A stretch of DNA of 64,000 bases from Toxorhynchites rutilus septentrionalis (taxonomy: Eukaryota; Arthropoda; Insecta; Diptera; Culicidae). The position numbers and the translations under genes are program-made. The stretch covers positions 108,107,716 through 108,171,715 of the forward strand of contig NC_073745.1 in assembly GCF_029784135.1 (NCBI RefSeq), in the 5' to 3' direction. A model generated the notes under the pieces. That model did not search any database and was not told where the DNA came from. It saw nothing but the letters and a program-made list of their open reading frames with translations. Below, piece by piece: positions 34,985-48,250 of the stretch; positions within the stretch are counted from its first letter, which is position 1; the number at the start of each line of letters is the position of its first letter.

Positions 34985-35510
34985 ACCCGCAGTTTGCATT
35001 TATTTGTTGAGCCGATTTCCCCAGACATCTTGGTTTTGAAGTCTGTGTTAGGCAAACACATTCCAGTCGGAACAAAAAGTCCCCCAACTTGCACGTATTT
35101 GCAATGCCAATTTCCTCAAACACCTTGGTTCTATGTTGGGGAAACACATTTCAGCCGGAACAAAAATACCCCCGACTTTCATGTATTTGTAATGCCGATT
35201 TCTCCACGCTCCATGGATTTGAAGTCTGTGTTAGGGAAATAGATTTCAGTCTGAACAAAAGCCCCCGATTTGCATGTATTTGCAATGCCAATTTTCTTAA
35301 GCTCCATGTATTTCAAGTCTTTGTTAGGGAAACACATTTCAGTCGAAACAAAAATACCTCCGACTTTCATGTATTTGCAATGCCGATCTCTCCAACGCTG
35401 CTTGGTTTTGAAGTCTGTGTTAGGGAACTCATTTCGGTGAGAACAAAAGTCACCATACTTTCATGTATTTACAATGCCGATTTCCCCAAGGCTAATTGGT
35501 TTTGATGGCT
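34985..35510 (-). repeat. Six-unit tandem array, unit 83-95 bp
   Basis: Units begin near 34990, 35086, 35176, 35268, 35362 and 35458. Shared words on the + strand are TTCATGTATTTGCAATGCCG, ATTTCCCCAAG, TTTTGAAGTCTGTGTTAGGG and ACATTTCAGTCGGAACAAAA. The family also appears inverted at 30404-30720. The 138-codon frame across the array merely reflects a unit length close to a multiple of three. Confidence 0.8.
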
Positions 35511-35529
35511 GTGTTAGGGAAACCGTAGA

Positions 35530-36485
35530 TCGGGCCAATCAAAATGAGGCAGTTAGGGCATTTAGATAACGCTTAACATTTTACAGTTATTCAATTGATT
35601 ATCTAATGAAAAATAAAATTCTATTAATTGCGATAGAAACGTAGAAATATTCCCTATCAATTGATGCAAACATCTTTCCGATCCAGCAAGAAATGTTCGA
35701 GTTATAAGCATTCGGAATCTTTCATTTTTTCCTGCATGTTCTGTGTTTAGGTTTTTATTTTACCCCCCATATACTCCGGTTAGACGTAGTCCCACGTCAA
35801 AAGACTTATCGATTTTGTTAATCTTGATCATTTATATTGTTATTTATATTTATATCTTTGATAATTTATATCTCGAAAACTATGAGTCCTACTTAAATAC
35901 TGTCTTAGAAAGAGTATTGATGTCCAAACGTGAAAAAAATATACACTGAGAAACAAAAAATAGTACCGTAAACCGGGAGCAAATAGATCACAATTTTCAG
36001 AACAATGTGAATTTTTCCGATTTTTTTTTGTTAGATTTTTCCCCAATTATTTTTAAAATCAGTACTGGTGCTAAGGTTACAAAACGTTATGGGAAATTTT
36101 GTTAAAAAAAATATTTAAGCGTTGATTTGGAAAATTTTTGGCGGAAAATTTCAAAATATAGCTTCGGGGTGAAATTGATCAGTCTATGTTTTTCAGGATT
36201 TTCTAAAGTCATATACACAAAAATATATAGGAAATCAATTATTTCTTCACCTGCGGTCATTTAAATGATAATTCAAGGGTTTGAGGATACAAAACCCTGT
36301 TTCAATCCACCTAAAGGTGTGGTCATGCCTTTCCATAATTTGGAAAGACATTTGTATTTGATTACTTATTCAACTCATCATGTATCGGCTAGAAGTGAAT
36401 TAATATGTTTAGCGTCTATAGTTTTGATTGGTAGAAAATATGTTTCTTTAAAATAGATAAAAATGGAAACTAAAATGCTATTCCG
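35530..36485. other. Unassigned; includes dispersed repeat C at 35800-35967
   Basis: 35870-35967 (AACTATGAGTCCTACTTAAA ... ATACACTGAGAAACAAAAAA) is the inverse of 39280-39390. The remainder is AT-rich with no recognised feature. Confidence 0.45.
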
Positions 36486-38622
<2,137 letters not shown>

Positions 38623-39117
38623 TGGGATAGGGATCGCACAAAAAAGACGCATAAAAAAATCGTACAAAACTTCACCAGCAGCTTTAAAAAATCGTGTTCG
38701 GAACACATTTTGAAAAAAACTTTTTTTGTGCGGTAGATAGGGACCGCATAAAAAAAGTTTCCCCCAAGAAAATAACTCAAATCCACGCCATTCACCGTTC
38801 AATTTCCTTTTGTTTCCCTGCATTGCGATGGGACACGTTGCCTTTTCGGTTGCGCGTGGCTGTTTTGTGCTTTTAGTTGGATGTCGAAACGTGTTGCTGT
38901 TAGAAATCATGTCATGCAAAAACTTAGAAAAACTTAGAGCATTTGATGAAAGGAGGGGAATGATTTCAGAAGTGGATAATTGACGCATATAAACCATCGA
39001 AAAAAACTAAATGGACAATAACTTCGTCAAATATGCTTCTTCTCATACACCGCACAAAAAAAATCGCACAAGAACAGAAAATTGCACAAAAAAACCGCAC
39101 AAAAACAGGTTTTACTG
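38623..39117. mobile_element. pogo-type MITE, family A, copy 1 (left end lost)
   Basis: Ends at 39117 with the inverse of CAGTAAAACCTGTTTTTGTG and TA outside. The interior matches copies 2 and 3: GGGATAGGGATCGCACAAAA, TTTGTGCGGTAGATAGGGAC, GCGCGTGGCTGTTTTGTGCT, GGACAATAACTTCGTCAAAT. The first about 20 bases of the other end are missing where it meets the Tigger-like element. The long frame running from here into the transposase is accidental. Confidence 0.7.
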
Positions 39118-39279
39118 TACAAAAACGAAGTTTCGAAAATTCAATTGGAAAATAGTTTTACCATCTTGTACCCATTTTTTAAATTTTCTACATGACTTCT
39201 ATTTGATGTGAAAAAATTTGAAAAAAAAAATGTGTATTTTGGATATTGCAAATTAAGTTTTTTTATAAATAAATAAAGG

Positions 39280-39560
39280 TACTAATTTTTTTTCTCAGTG
39301 TATGTTTTTTTCATGTCAATACTCTATATCTCTTTCTAAGACACTATTTCGGTAGGACTCATAGTTTTTGAGATATAAATGATCAAAGATTTCTCTTACT
39401 AAAATCGATACGCCCTTTTCAAAAGTTACTTTAAAAAATTCCCAAATGCTGTGGAAAACTCATATTTCCTCCAACCCAATAGGAATAAAAACTTTCATTC
39501 GAATTAAAAATACTCATGTTTTGTCATTAGCGATTTCATTTGGAATTGCTCTATACCGCG
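39280..39560 (-). repeat. Dispersed repeat C, full copy in inverse
   Basis: On the minus strand it runs TATAGAGCAATTCCAAATGA ... ATGAGTTTTCCACAGCATTT ... AAACTATGAGTCCTACCGAA ... ACATACACTGAGAAAAAAAA. The same pieces occur separately at 34430-34580 and 35800-35967, and partly at 45520-45680. Confidence 0.55.
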
Positions 39561-39722
39561 GCGACTTATACTAATTTGTGCAGTGAGAACGGTTAGACTG
39601 GGAAATATTGTTTCAGATAACACAGCCGCAATGGCATTCAATCAGCATTTACAACTCATTATCTCGATATGAGCAATGCATAACGATGTAAAGATATACG
39701 ATTCCAGAAGTGCTCTTCCTGC

Positions 39723-40136
39723 TCATCGGCCAAAACGCTCTGTGCTCTGAGGAAAGTTGGAGGCAAAATAATTGCCACAGCGTTTGCTGCAACGATGCAG
39801 CAACAGCAACCATTCTTCTTTTTGTGAATCCGTCAGAAAAGTGATGCGAAAATGTTGCAGAAAATAAGTGGCAATCAAATCTCGTGTGTTCTCACTAACC
39901 ATCCAAGCATCCATCGCACACTCCTGAACCGTGTCTACGCCGAGTTCAAAATAGCGCATTTGTGTTTCACTCGAGAAGAGGGCCTCCTCTTGTTTAAAGC
40001 CGTAATACGATATTTGCAAGCGGTTAGATTGGCATTTGAATAAGGCCAATTTGATAAATAGCGTTTTCAGGAATGCTTGCGTTGATTGGATTTCGCATTG
40101 TTGTGGGACACAATGAGCACTGTATGCTTGTGATAA
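39723..40136 (-). CDS. Coding-like open frame of 137 codons, unknown protein
   Basis: From a TAA at about 40140 the minus strand is open to TGA at 39723. The predicted protein has amphipathic, protein-like composition: FLKTLFIKLALFKCQSNRLQ, YYGFKQEEALFSSETQMRYF, TRDLIATYFLQHFRITFLTD and LLLLHRCSKRCGNYF, with six or more Cys and many aromatic residues. Codon choice is mixed at third positions, unlike neighbouring AT-rich frames. There is no early ATG (first Met about residue 70), so it is probably an internal or terminal exon, or a fragment of one. A weak acceptor (CAACGCAAG) lies at about 40082. No family is recognised and no repeat copy was seen in the window. Confidence 0.42.
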   Translation of the reverse strand, partial: LSQAYSAHCVPQQCEIQSTQAFLKTLFIKLALFKCQSNRLQISYYGFKQEEALFSSETQMRYFELGVDTVQECAMDAWMVSENTRDLIATYFLQHFRITFLTDSQKEEWLLLLHRCSKRCGNYFASNFPQSTERFGR

Positions 40137-40139
40137 TTA

Positions 40140-41155
40140 ATGGCTCACTTGAGAATTGAAAATTAGGTCTAGATTGAGAAAAGGAGCAAAAAGGCATCTA
40201 CGGAGAGCTACCCAAAATTGAGCTTTTCAATATACACTTTTCGAGAATCACGATTTTCTCAAATCAATACTTCAGCACAGCAATCAAAAATCAATTTCAT
40301 AACACCCCTTCAAGAATAAACAGATCACCATAAGATTATGTAATCACACCAACATCGCAGGAGAGACGGGAGTATTCAGGGAATCAATAACCTTTCCAAT
40401 TTGACTTAAATGAACCTCACAGTCATCACACAGAAACCACTAACTCGTGGTGCAAGCTTCGATGATTATTGCATCAAGTTTCTGTCGAGAGAAAGATCAT
40501 GAGATACTGCAGCACCTTCAATGCGGCAGTGATACATTGTGGACCACGCGTCAAATCCCTGACTTAAAACCATTATTAGAGCTCTTAAAACAGAGACTGT
40601 TCCGTGGAGTCAGTCCGACCGAGAGCATCGGTCAGCGTCTGCTGGTGCACACTTTTCGCAGCACGAAACTAATCGATAATCGGAGCAGCATGGCTTCTTT
40701 CGTAAAATGTACACAACATGCGTTCGCATACTCGGGGGCCGGTGGGGGCGCTCAGAATAGACTTGTTCGAAGCTACCATCCAAAGTTTCCCGAAGTTAGT
40801 AGGGAGAGAGAGACAGTTGTAAGGATTCAACAGCATAAAGAAAAAAAATATATACACACATCCAATTGAATGATAGATGCTAATGAAAACCGAAGCTAAC
40901 CACGCAACCACGAATGTAAGTACATACATGAAACACTCAAGAATTGCTTGCTGCTTCTGGGAACCAGTTCTCGAGTTGGTTGCAATCAGGTTTTTTGATG
41001 CACACACTTGAACTAGCCCCTGATTTTCGCAAAAGGAATGCCGTTCCGCTACGGGACACGTCAGGCCGCAATGTATAATAGTGAACCGTAATGAGACCCC
41101 GTGAACCTCGTCCGGCTATGGTTTGGTACGATGCCATTCTCCAGGTTCTTATGCA
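40140..41155. other. Unassigned; GC-richer than surroundings
   Basis: No recognised repeats. A + strand frame of 140 codons (40447-40869) and a minus frame of 112 codons (40669-41007) overlap; neither has a known motif. A short hairpin (CGACCGAGAGCATCGGTC) lies near 40617. It may be upstream or intronic sequence for the frame at 39723-40136. Confidence 0.3.
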
Positions 41156-41159
41156 CGTA

Positions 41160-41591
41160 CAGGTAAACTTCGATATAACGTACATTTCACTTTCTAAATT
41201 GTACGTTGTATCGAATTGTACGTTATATCGAAGCATAATAAAGTACTCACAAATGTAGTCTATAATACATTATTGTGTTGCTGTTTTAATAAAGTTAATG
41301 AATAACTTCAATCAGAAGACGAAGCCAGCCTTTCTCATGATGTTTCTCTTCACACTGTTGATGAAAGCTTGATTCATTCAGAATCCGGAATCACAAAATC
41401 ATCTGTATTTCGGAATTGATTGAAGGTACAAAACTTGTTTTAGCATCACAATACAGATAATTCATTGTTCTATCAGAAAAAAAATATTGAAAAAAATTTT
41501 CCTTCACACTTTGGAAATGTGTACGTTATATCGAGTGACGTTATATCGAGGGTACGTTATAACGAGGGTACGTTATATCGAAGTTTCCCTG
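41160..41591. mobile_element. pogo-type MITE, 432 bp
   Basis: Starts CAGGTAAACTTCGATATAAC and ends with the inverse of CAGGGAAACTTCGATATAAC; TA on both sides (41158-41159, 41592-41593). The subterminal word ACGTTATATCGA or its variants occur about six times: 41171, 41204, 41219 and then 41523, 41540, 41555 and 41571. No transposase. Confidence 0.85.
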
Positions 41592-41934
41592 TATATCACA
41601 ACATCGAAATTGAAATTTTTCTCATGACCAAAAACTCTACAACTAGTCGGAAACGTTTCCAGCGTAGTTACAGGATTATGATTTTTATTCACAAAATAAT
41701 TACACTGTACATATGCGCTTCTACCCATAGAATTACTTCCATTACTAATTTATGCTTAATCGATTTGTATGCCGCTTTCTCGTTGATGCCAAGAAAAAGC
41801 TATTGATGACTCATTGCTCAATAGTGCACGTGCTTAGGTGATTTTAAACGGCCTGAATTTCCACGAAAAACAGAAAACGTATCCAAACCAAAATATCGAG
41901 AAATGGACATTAAACAAAAAAGGACAAAGTCGAT

Positions 41935-42446
41935 TTCTGCATAACTCGAGAAATAATTAAGCAAATCGATCCTATGATGGCATGACACCCCTCCCTCCAC
42001 TGGAATGAAGAAGAAGTCCCATTAAAATATTACACATATTTCAACCAAAAATATTTCAACCAAACATGACAATTGAAAATGTGTTGATAAGAGCATAACT
42101 CGAGGAAGGAATTGTCCGATTTAGGATTGTCTTTATTCTATCATATTTTCTGTATCGAACATTTATTCCATGCAACGGAGAAACATGTTATATGCAAGTG
42201 GTTGAAAAATCTTGAACGAGAAATTTGTCTGAAAATAATCTGATATTATAATGATGAGTTTTGGTAAAAGTACTACGAATTTTACAGTAAAAAGTAAATT
42301 CAACGGGGTCGATTAGAAGATCAATCAATAAACAGTTCTGCGATTGGACCCATGAACTTGCGCATAGTAAGAAAACGTGAATGTTTGAAGGTATTGAAAA
42401 CAAAAAACTAATTTTGGGCGGGATGAAGTGTCCCGGGTCAGCTAGT
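41935..42446 (+). mobile_element. Helitron-type repeat with 3' end
   Basis: One minisatellite unit (GATTTCTGCATAACTCGAGA) is followed by a body closely matching 22380-22826 and an end TTTTGGGCGGGATGAAGTGT, CCCGGGTCAGCTAGT. The CTAGT at 42442-42446 with the preceding CCCGGG is the clearest Helitron-like 3' terminus in the window. The junction TTCAACCAAACATGA is shared with 22395-22415. Confidence 0.65.
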
Positions 42447-42639
42447 AATAGTATAAAAACCTAACGTCTCTTTGGTCTCGACACCTCGAAATCCACAAAA
42501 CACTGTTTTCTTTAAAGTTTCGCGTGAGAGTCATAAAAATTTCACTTCCATATCTTCGATTTTCTGTTAGAAGGTCAGAAATCGTTCCACTTGTTCAAAT
42601 GTATTCAGCAAAATCGACAAAAAGCCGAATTTCCTGATT

Positions 42640-43060
42640 ACCTTAGTCTAGAAGGTCAAAATATAATTAATTTTCGAGATTTTTTTTCGGATGTTAGGAA
42701 TAAAGTAGAGTGTTCGGGTATTCTGGTTATTGTTTAAGGTATATTTTAAGATGTATTTCCCATTTTTTGAGTGCACGAATAATGATGATTACGCTGTTGA
42801 CAGCTGAATGCTGCCTGAAAATCGGTACCTTGCTGGTGGTATCAGTTCTGAAGCAACGGGGTGTCGTAGAACAAATTCCAATGAATATTTTGAAACCTTA
42901 GGACAATACCTAAAGCGTTACATAGGGGTTTTTGAAGAATCGAAAAATTGCCGAAATGGCGGCCATTTTTGTTAAAAATGAGTTATTTTTCATAAAAAAT
43001 CGCTGTTTGTAAATTCATAAAATGGCGAAAAAATGAGATCAAAAAACGGTTATGTAACGC
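42640..43060 (+). repeat. Dispersed repeat, inverse copy at 29440-29640
   Basis: GGACAATACCTAAAGCGTTA (42900) and the following poly-A-rich ATGAGTTATTTTTCATAAAA segment are shared with 29440-29640 in the opposite orientation. No coding content. Confidence 0.5.
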
Positions 43061-43061
43061 A

Positions 43062-43278
43062 TTCTTCTTCTTGAATGGCGTTAACGTTCCCTGTGGAACT
43101 TTCGCCGTCTCAACATATTCACTAACTAGCGTCATTTGCTAAGTTGAGATTTCTTAAGCCAAAAAACACGCCTTGAATGTATTCCGAGGGGCAAGCTCTT
43201 GAATACGCGTGACCACAGTGCAATTCGAAGGAAATTTCTTTGACGAAAAATCCCCCGGCCAGAACGGGAACCGAACAA
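43062..43278 (-). mobile_element. tRNA-derived SINE, 5'-truncated
   Basis: The minus strand starts at about 43278 with GTTCGGTTCCCGTTCTGGCC, a Pol III B-box (GGTTCGATTCC-like), and runs to AACGTTAACGCCATTCAAGA AGAAGAA near 43065. The A-box side is missing. A fragment of the same family is at 9205-9292. Confidence 0.65.
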
Positions 43279-43419
43279 TCAATCGGAATTGTTCCTACAA
43301 ACACAATTGAAACGTGTTATCTAAATCAAAATACCACGAGCAATCTGTGCTCGTGCCCGTGCCCGTTTTTTTTGTGTTTTCGTTAGAGTGACCATTTCCA
43401 TTGTAGGGTGGTCCGAAAA

Positions 43420-43740
43420 TCATTTTTTTCTCATTTTTTCAAAAAATTACATTTTTTTCAAAAATTCATAACTTTTGAACTACTGTACTGATTTAGACGA
43501 TCAATATATCAAAAGCCAATTAGTTTAACTTGCTTGGAAAAATCCTAGAAATATTTGAATTTTGTTTTCGTTATTATTAATTGTATTCGTTTTTTACAGT
43601 TTTCGTGGTCTTGGGACGAAGAGCGCTATATTCGTTTATATTTTTATTGAAAGCTGAGGATTTTTTTACATGTTAACTTTTAAAAATCATATCTCATAAG
43701 CGAAAAAAGACATCTCTCTGATACTCGGATACGTTATGTA
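43420..43740 (+). repeat. Dispersed repeat B copy
   Basis: CATAACTTTTGAACTACTGT, TTAGACGATCAATATATCAA and TATATTTTTATTGAAAGCTG follow the order seen at 53459-53760. No coding content. Confidence 0.6.
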
Positions 43741-43744
43741 ATAT

Positions 43745-46700
43745 CATTGACATTCTCTTTCGTGAATAACTCATCGATAAAAGCATTTCCTGATGTGTTC
43801 GAAGATCAGGAGTGTAGGAGGAAACTTCGTTTATCAAACTATGTGGCAAAACTGGCGGCAAATCTGTCTGCAAGGCCGTGGTTATCGGAAGAGAAAGTCA
43901 ATGAAGATAATCAATCGATGTAGATAGGTCTTTTTCAAACGTTACCCGACAATTGTTGTTTTTATGCGTTGTCAAAGGTAGATAATGATGGTGATGGAAC
44001 AAATATATAATTGCCTGTGTGTGAAGATGAAGGATCACGATGCATACTCATTGGAGCTTGTACACTGGCAACTCTTCTGTAATTCTCTTCTGTGACGTAA
44101 GCGCTAATGTTGACATTTTATTCTTCTTGTTTTAGATCACTAAAGAATGCCAAATACATCCAAAAAACACTGGAATTTTAAAAAAATGTAAAAACGATCC
44201 CGTAGAAACTCTAAAACGAAGTGTCTAATGGCATTGGATGAATGAGATAGGCTGTTAAGCTCTCCTCCCTGCCATTTCCTCATACTTCGCTCAACGGCGG
44301 CATATTGGAGAAAATAGTTGAAGACAAATTCTCGCATACTTTGATGGATGTACGTCAAACGGTTGTAGAAACAGCGATTGTATTTGCTGTTTGCACAACA
44401 AACTAACGTTGGTAACATGATTTAAATATAACTGATTTTTTAAGAAATCAAGCCATTGGCAAAATTTTTCCATCAAGTGCACACATTTTGTACAGATCTG
44501 ATCTTCTTAATGTATGCGTATGCTGATTATACTTCCAGTTTTAGGAAAAGCCTCATACTGAAATTTTGTCCCTTTGGCGCTTACGTCGAAATGCGAGATT
44601 ACAGCAGAACTATTATTGTTTTCCCGAGGACAATAATGGAAAATGGATCAGCCACCAATAAATGATAAGATTTTAATGATTTTAGAGATATTAATGCACT
44701 CTTTTTTAGAGATTTCAATGCACTCTAAAACAATATAGAAAAAGTTAAACAAGCGAATTGAAAACAATAATCCATAGTTCTACGTTAACAATGCGGCAGT
44801 TTCCTGCTTCGGTGTCTCGAGAACGATTAGTTTTAGGATAATATTAAGATCAGCATTTTTAATGCAGAATTGTTTTTAGAAACTGATTTATAATTGCATA
44901 CACATTTGTTTAGAAATTCTCACTCCCGACATCCATTCTATCGAAATGGAAGTAAAGCCGTGTTCAAGTGACGAACCACCAAAAAAGGTTTAGGTCACTA
45001 TTATACAGCAAAAATAGAAGCATGTGAAGGAAACAAAGTTTTCTAAACTAATCCACATTGGGAAAAAAATTGTACTATGTTGTAAAAATGTAAAAAATGA
45101 AGATATGAGAGAAGTGTAGATTGAATCTTTTAATCGTATATCTATCTTGCAAACGGTTCGTCCAATCGTCTTGCTTTAAAAGAGGGAGTTGTGAAAAAAT
45201 TGTCACACATTTCGAAAGACTTATTTTTGTACCTGGAGGAACGCGAACAACTTATAGAAAGAGTGTAGAGTTTTAAATTATTGAAGCTTATATTTGAAGT
45301 ATCTAGAAAAGAAATACTATTAGAAATATTATTGCAATGCGCATCATGTTTTGAAATGACATCTGCGGCTGTTTCCAGCATCATCGAAATATGTTGAATA
45401 TTGAAATAGAGAAGATTGAAATCAAATCGACAAATGATAAAACACGAGTATTTTTTATTTGAATGAAGGTTTGTATTTGTTTGGACTAGAGAATATGAAT
45501 TTTTCACAGGAATTGGAACCATTTAGATTCGAGAGTAACTTTTCAGAAGGTCGTATTGATTTCAGTGAGAAAAATCTTTGAACATTTCTGTCTCAAAAAC
45601 TATGAGTCGTACCGGAATGATGTCTATGGAAATGGAAAACTCATATTTCGTTTAGTCTAAAATAACACAAATTTTCATCCAAATAAAAAATGTATGTTTC
45701 TAAAATGTGCATTTTTCCCACCCATAGGAAGGGATAAATATTGATTTTTAAATTAATCAAAAGTTGTAAATTTTTAACATTTTCAAAAAGAAAATTTTTA
45801 GTGTATTTCACAATACATTATAAGTTCTCTAGAATTCATTCATAGACGGCTTTTCTATAGAAAATAGTTTCCAATAATTTCCATGCATTAGTTTTTTTAT
45901 ATGCCTTTTCAAAAAAATATTCTTGAATCGAAAAAACCTTACACTCGTAAACATACTAAGTTCCCAAAGACTTGATGCGAGTTCAACGTTTTATTCAAAT
46001 ATCGGAGCCACTCGAATATTACGATTCGACATTCAACGTGCTTATCTAAAATTTCGTGAGTATCCGAAATTTGATCGAAACTTGCATCATCCTTCTAAAA
46101 TTCTGCGGAAGGTCTGTTTCTTTTTTTTCGTATAATTGATGGAAAAAAAAACTCTTGAAAGCATTGTTTCAAGATCAGACAAAGTAGGTCAACAATCAAT
46201 TGAACCTTTCAATAATGTAAAATTCATGTTTTAACATTATCACGCACATTCTGCCTCGCTTGAAGAGGCACCCATTACTATTTCTTCCGTAAGTCTGATG
46301 AATTGCGATAACGGGTTCACAGAGTGGTCGAAATGTGCGTAAAACATTTATTTTCCGCCCGATCTGGAATTTTCCCTTCTGTACGATGTATATAAAAATA
46401 AAACCTATTAATAGACCTTCTGTTATTGAATGCATCTTCTTTTCAAGCGCCATAAAACACACGATTGAAGGCGTCCTAATATTGGAATTGCACGATCGGC
46501 CCAACTATAACTGGGTTATTTGTATCACTATCAAAAGCAACACATGAAGGAATGTGTTGTTGTGATCCATATAGCGCATGTTACTCCACCATCATCATGC
46601 GCCCTAAACAAAGAAGCCTGCCTACAACAGCATGAGTACAAGAGTGAAGATCGTGACCCAAAACAAATCGACTGATTCATAATGCAATTAGCGAAGAAAA

Positions 46701-47030
46701 GAAACAGTAGCAGCACTAAGGTAACCGCTAACGGTTGCCAATCCTTGTCTCTTTCTTTCTCTCTTGTTTAGGGTGGAAGCACGAAACATGCGTTCATTAT
46801 ACTCGCGTGTGTGGGTTTGTGTAACGATACATCTGACAGCACGAAATAGCCTCCGAAACTAAGCGAACAGAGTCTGTTCATGATAACAGCCCGCGGATCA
46901 TTGCGCCGTTTGCCATTGTCTGGCAGAAGGATTAGAATGCGTACTCTGGCATTTTAAATAGTTGCAAACATATTTTTTCTGTCTTGGCTAATTCCGTCCA
47001 TTTCACTCAGACACTGGTCCCTCCCTCTTC
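43745..47030. other. Unassigned AT-rich stretch
   Basis: Only scattered repeat fragments recognised: the CAACAATGCGG word near 44790 and repeat C pieces at 45520-45680. Frames up to 126 codons (45142-45522, minus) show no motif. Confidence 0.35.
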
Positions 47031-47033
47031 CCG

Positions 47034-47640
47034 TTAGAGTTGTTGTCTACGGGATCTCCGGAATGTAAGAACAACAAAAGCTAGTTGTCGAGGAATGGAC
47101 AATGTTATTTGCGGTTGGTTTATTCCTAACTGGAATGTGCACCCGATAAGATTGACGCGCTCGTGGTAAGACATAGAGGAGTGTAGCACACGCGACATGG
47201 GATCTGTGTGGAGTGGTTGACTTGACACCATTTCCCGCGTTCCAGAAGTTGGTCCCGGTAGACACACCAAGACAAGGTGAAAGGTGACATAGTTCGGAGG
47301 CGCCCTCGTGGATGGGGATAGATAGTGATGTATCATTAACCTCATTCCGCGTGACTGGGGGAGGGCAAGACTTCAAACGAGTTGAAAGTATTAGCAACTA
47401 AACAAGACCCCCATGCAAAACTCATTAAAACCACTGACTACTATACTAACCGTGAGAACCTACAACGGGTGTTAGGGCAACGGTTAATGATCTAGATTGG
47501 TAAGTGAATCCACTCTCGGGTAATGGTGTCTCTAGTGGCTTTGAGAAATTTGCACATTGTCGGTATTTCAAAAATCACGCCAAATAACAGGGCTCCTAGG
47601 GTCTTGGGTAAAACCCAAGATTAATTAAAAAGCGCCGCCA
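47034..47640. other. GC-richer unassigned stretch
   Basis: Two overlapping minus-strand frames of 103 and 116 codons share the same DNA in different phases, so at most one can be coding. No repeat words from elsewhere in the window are found. Confidence 0.3.
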
Positions 47641-48250
47641 AAATCATAACAAAGAGACTGTGGTTCGTGACGCGGGCGGCGCTACTCCGGTCACCTCACA
47701 CCTTGTTGCCTGTAGACAAAGTAAAGAAAAAAATTTGGATATTGGAGACTTTCGACTCGCGATTTTGGTCGCGCGAAACCCTCTTGACACTATTCTCGGG
47801 GCGAACGTTAAATATAGAGAGGGAGGATGGAAAGCAAACGCGCTCAGAAACAACTCCGTTTTTGGTTTTATTGTTTTTTTATGAATCTGTCGACAGCCGA
47901 GCGGTTGTTGGCGGAATGCGAGCATGTTATGTAATCGCGAAAAGTCTGGATACACGGCGTTCGTCGCTCGGTGGCAGAGAAATACTGCTGCAATACGAGC
48001 CGAATCGAAACGGTGCTTTACGGTACTCAAATTCCATGCTTTTGGAGGAATTTGCGATTCGGCTCGGATCTCACCCGCCATTGTTGGACAGTTTCTCAGG
48101 CAAATCTGCGTGGGTATGATGAGGGCACGAAGCGGAATAGATTCTGCTGGCAGTGGATCGGATTGCAGTGTGACGGATTTGTAGCACAAAAAACTGTATG
48201 TTGAATTCCACGTTGAATCGCGAGGCTTTGGCCTATCCTTCTCCAATTAT
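47641..48250. other. GC-rich island open on both strands
   Basis: A 200-codon frame (47644-48246, minus) overlaps + strand frames of 150, 86 and 77 codons. Residues are Arg/Ser/Pro-rich in several phases and no domain is visible. Long overlapping frames are expected when stop codons are depleted by GC content. It could be an LTR, a leader or a promoter-like region, but no terminal repeat or primer-binding site was identified. Confidence 0.3.

Noticed and set aside
35089..35505. 138-residue protein in the tandem array
   Set aside because: The sequence is a repeated roughly 30-residue block following the DNA unit; both strands are open.
34985..35510. CRISPR-like array
   Set aside because: Units are 83-95 bp, diverged throughout, with no short constant repeat and unique spacers; the genome is eukaryotic.
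47644..48246. 200-residue protein on the minus strand
   Set aside because: Overlaps equally good frames on the + strand, no domain, and base composition explains the lack of stops. Kept only as a GC-rich island.
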